A stretch of DNA of 64,000 bases, taken from positions 49,218 through 113,217 of the forward strand of contig JAILOK010000097.1 in the NCBI GenBank assembly GCA_024690825.1. Direction: 5' to 3'. A model generated the notes under the pieces. The model made no database searches. It was not told the DNA's origin and saw only the letters and a program-made list of their open reading frames with translations. How positions within the stretch are numbered: the stretch's first letter is position 1; every line of letters starts with the position of its first letter. Shown piece by piece: positions 61,774 through 64,000 of this stretch. This DNA comes from Lachnospiraceae bacterium. Its GTDB lineage: Bacteria > Bacillota > Clostridia > Lachnospirales > Lachnospiraceae. A program made the position numbers and the translations under genes.

Positions 61774-63195
61774 ATGAGCAAATTGTCGGTGCGTCTGGAA
61801 AGCATTATTCTCGATGATTTCAAGAATGTCAGGCATGGTGAAATCAATCTGGAGAGTAAAAAAAACACTTACAAGGCGAGTGTTCTCGGATTGTATGGTC
61901 AAAATGGTTCAGGTAAGACGGCACTTATTGACAGTATAGATATTTTGAGGTTGGCTCTCTCTGGAAGGAGACTTCCTGCTAAGTATGCTGATTATATCAA
62001 TGTAGGTGCAGAGTTTGCTTCTCTAAAATTTCTACTCCACTTACAAAATGAAAATGCACAGTATCATGTTTGGTATGAGTTCTGTATCAGGCGAGATCTT
62101 GGACAAGAGGATTTTGTACATCATGGTATAGAGGGTTCGATGGAAGCTGTACCACAATACAAGGTTACACTCTTTGATGAATGTTTACGCTTCCAATACT
62201 ATGATGAAAATGTCAAAATTCGCATGGCGGCTTTGATTGATACAAAAAATGGGGAGATTTTCTTGCCGAAATCCAGATATGTTGAACTGGTCGGATCTGG
62301 AAAAAAAACTGCAACTGATATTTTGGTTGCTTACAAGCTGGCAGAGGAGGGATCCCGCTCATTTATTTTTTCAAGACCGCTTATTAACACAATCAGGAAT
62401 AATTGTCATAATGTCATATATACAGATTTGATCAATAGTCTGTTAACCTTTGGAACAAAGGAATTGTTTGTGATAAATACAGACACATCCGGATTAATAA
62501 GCTTAAATGCGCTTCCTATTGCTTTCAAATATAGGTATGATGATAAGCCCAGGGAGACTTTTGGGCAGTTCGCGATTCCGTTAAATGAATCTATTCTGGT
62601 TCCGATTGAACTTGTCGCTGTTGTCAAGGAATTGATGGGAAACATGAATATTGTTCTTGGACAAATCATCCCCGGATTAAGTATAAATGTTTATGAATTG
62701 GACACAGAGTTATCAAAGGATTCTAGGCCGGGGAAACGCCTACAGCTCATGTCGGAGCGCAATGGAAAAGAAATACCACTCAAATACGAGTCGGAGGGTA
62801 TAAAGAAAATAGTTTCTATCCTTCAGCTGTTGATAGTTGTTTATAATTCTGATTCAATAACTTTAGCTGTCGATGAGCTTGATGCTGGAATTTTTGAGTA
62901 TTTACTCGGGGAGTTACTAAAGGTAATATCTGAAAAGGGAAAGGGGCAGCTTGTATTCACTTCTCATAATTTACGACCATTAGAAACAATTGATAAATGC
63001 TTTATTGCATTTACAACTGTCAATCCTTACAACCGATATATTAGATTTGTTAACGTTAAGGGAAACAATAATCTTAGGGATTTTTATTATCGTGATATAA
63101 CACTTGGAGAACAAACTGAGCCAGTTTATGATCCAACAAATAATTATGAGATAATGCTTGCGTTTAAGGAAGCTGGGAGAACATATGACTCGTAA
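61774..63195 (+). CDS. AAA/ABC-type ATPase (OLD/AriA/RloA-like)
   Basis: I chose ATG 61774 (MSKLSVRLESIILDDFKNVR), with GGAGGGA upstream. Longer frames would start inside the promoter. The roughly 473-residue protein has a Walker A GLYGQNGSGKTALIDSI near residue 42, a long middle insert, a Walker B LAVDELDAGIFEYLL near 366 and a switch His in FTSHNLRPLETIDK. This is the AAA_15/AAA_21 type seen in OLD nucleases, RloA, PARIS AriA and AbiL. There is no TOPRIM domain in the same chain. Instead the next, overlapping gene supplies a TOPRIM-like protein. A two-gene defence module is inferred. Confidence 0.8.
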   Translation: MSKLSVRLESIILDDFKNVRHGEINLESKKNTYKASVLGLYGQNGSGKTALIDSIDILRLALSGRRLPAKYADYINVGAEFASLKFLLHLQNENAQYHVWYEFCIRRDLGQEDFVHHGIEGSMEAVPQYKVTLFDECLRFQYYDENVKIRMAALIDTKNGEIFLPKSRYVELVGSGKKTATDILVAYKLAEEGSRSFIFSRPLINTIRNNCHNVIYTDLINSLLTFGTKELFVINTDTSGLISLNALPIAFKYRYDDKPRETFGQFAIPLNESILVPIELVAVVKELMGNMNIVLGQIIPGLSINVYELDTELSKDSRPGKRLQLMSERNGKEIPLKYESEGIKKIVSILQLLIVVYNSDSITLAVDELDAGIFEYLLGELLKVISEKGKGQLVFTSHNLRPLETIDKCFIAFTTVNPYNRYIRFVNVKGNNNLRDFYYRDITLGEQTEPVYDPTNNYEIMLAFKEAGRTYDS

Positions 63196-63886
63196 AAAAA
63201 TACTCCTCGTAATAGTAGAGGGTCCATCCGACGAGACAGCGCTTGGGTATGCTCTTTCACAGGTATATGATAGGGAACAAGTATATATTCACGTCGTACA
63301 TGGTGATATAACAACAAAGGACAGTGCTTCTTCTTCCAACATTGTAAACATGGTTGGAAATCAGGTTAAGATTTTTCTGGATAATAATCCCTTTAAGCCA
63401 TCAGATTTCAAAGGAATCATTCATATTGTAGATATGGACGGGGCATTTGTTCCGGATGAGGTTATCCATGAGGATTCTGGATGCGAAAGGAGCAGTTATT
63501 CGGATACAGAGATTAGGACTGATTCTGTTGAACGTATTATAAAGAGGAATGCACAGAAGAGAGAGACGCTGTTCAGACTAATTGGAACTGGAAAGGTGAG
63601 AAGCATACCCTACAGAATCTACTATATGTCTTGTAATACGGATCATGTTTTGTATGATAAGCGGGACAGTACTGATGAAGAGAAAGAAAATGATGCATAT
63701 GATTTTGCGGCAAAGTACAAGGGCGATGTAGAGGGCTTTCTTCATTTCATGTGTGAATCTGATTTTTCGGTTGATGGGGAATATAAAGATTCATGGAAAT
63801 ATATACAAACAGGGCTACATTCGCTTGAGAGGCATAGTAATCTTTCTGTTTGTTTGAGGGTAAGCGCTAAAAAAACCGGTGGATAG
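63185..63886 (+). CDS. TOPRIM-like partner of the AAA ATPase (AriB/AbiLii/OLD-TOPRIM type)
   Basis: I chose ATG 63185 (MTRKKILLVIVEGPSDETAL), behind GGGAGA and overlapping the ATPase gene by 11 bases. LLVIVEGPSDE carries the TOPRIM Glu, and IIHIVDMDGAFVPDE the Asp-x-Asp. The order Glu then DxD fits TOPRIM. The 233-residue protein has no helicase or other domain. Two-gene ATPase plus TOPRIM systems include PARIS, AbiL and Gabija, the last with reversed domain sizes. Which one this is closest to cannot be told from motifs alone. Confidence 0.65.
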   Translation: MTRKKILLVIVEGPSDETALGYALSQVYDREQVYIHVVHGDITTKDSASSSNIVNMVGNQVKIFLDNNPFKPSDFKGIIHIVDMDGAFVPDEVIHEDSGCERSSYSDTEIRTDSVERIIKRNAQKRETLFRLIGTGKVRSIPYRIYYMSCNTDHVLYDKRDSTDEEKENDAYDFAAKYKGDVEGFLHFMCESDFSVDGEYKDSWKYIQTGLHSLERHSNLSVCLRVSAKKTGG

Positions 63887-63928
63887 TATCCACTATATAC
63901 CAAGTTCATAATGGATTTGACAAACAGG

Positions 63929-63978
63929 CTACATTTTAGTGTCACTTTTTAAGCTAATGCACTACACTTTGGTGTCAC
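63929..63978 (+). repeat. Pair of 17-bp direct repeats before the last gene
   Basis: CTACATTTTAGTGTCAC (63929-63945) and CTACACTTTGGTGTCAC (63962-63978) match at 15 of 17 bases, 33 bases apart. Such repeated blocks before a gene can be regulator sites or subterminal repeats of an insertion sequence end. Confidence 0.55.
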
Positions 63979-63994
63979 ACAGAAAGGAGTGAAC

Positions 63995-64000
63995 ATGTCA
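63995..64000 (+). CDS. Start of the next gene (partial)
   Basis: ATG 63995 is preceded by AGAAAGGAGTG at correct distance. Only two codons (Met-Ser) are in the window, so the product cannot be named. The repeats upstream leave open that it is a transposase gene. Confidence 0.4.

Overview
The window reads as a chromosomal segment of an anaerobic Firmicute of the class Clostridia, most likely Lachnospiraceae (Butyrivibrio or a relative). This is inferred from gene order (rimP-nusA-ylxQ-infB-rbfA-nrnA-truB-ribF, rpsO-pnp), strong AGGAGG ribosome binding sites, a SigI/RsgI pair, and many glycan and PD-(D/E)XK 'Rpn-type' genes. No species can be named from sequence alone. Every gene called is on the plus strand.

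Region 1 (1-16.6 kb) is core and comparatively GC-rich. It holds the end of pta, the sigma factor/anti-sigma pair sigI-rsgI, tRNA-Glu(CTC), and a long translation/RNA operon. rimP in that operon has lost its C-terminal domain at a block of REP-like repeats, and ylxR is absent between nusA and ylxQ. A Na/Pi cotransporter, an SH3-NlpC/P60 cell-wall hydrolase and rpsO-pnp follow. A roughly 300-bp foldback element lies between the hydrolase and rpsO.

Region 2 (16.6-28 kb) holds a flippase-like membrane protein, a sugar/alcohol kinase with a nucleotidyltransferase, a small chemoreceptor overlapping a glycosyltransferase, and a rearranged patch of glycosyltransferase and PD-(D/E)XK nuclease modules. 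Three of these modules begin with the same promoter (17-bp spacer, TATAAT) and the same structured 5' leader. The leader's helices are mutually exclusive and end in an anti-Shine-Dalgarno pairing. A fourth promoter copy is truncated. I do not recognise this RNA as a named family; it is the best candidate here for an undescribed system.

Region 3 (28-58.8 kb) is an AT-rich surface-glycan locus. A lic-type phosphocholine module (kinase, cytidylyltransferase, BCCT choline transporter, LicD transferase) leads into glycosyltransferases of the WbsX, GT2, GT61, GT10 and fucosyltransferase-like types, FkbM methyltransferases, a radical SAM protein, and a YidC-sulfatase fusion protein. Sugar-building enzymes follow: a CBS-nucleotidyltransferase, a thiamine-diphosphate enzyme, a heptose-kinase-like GHMP kinase, a transaldolase, a formyltransferase and a sialic/nonulosonic acid synthase. 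Base composition is lowest around 45.6-51.5 kb, suggesting separate acquisitions. Together these genes probably build and decorate a cell-surface polymer with phosphocholine, fucose-like sugars, an unusual heptose or branched sugar, and a nonulosonic acid.

Region 4 (58.8-64 kb) looks like a defence-type island: two related PD-(D/E)XK proteins flanking a protein with cyclase-like motifs, then an AAA ATPase overlapping a TOPRIM-like gene under a strong promoter with a palindrome across its -10 box. The window ends just inside another gene.
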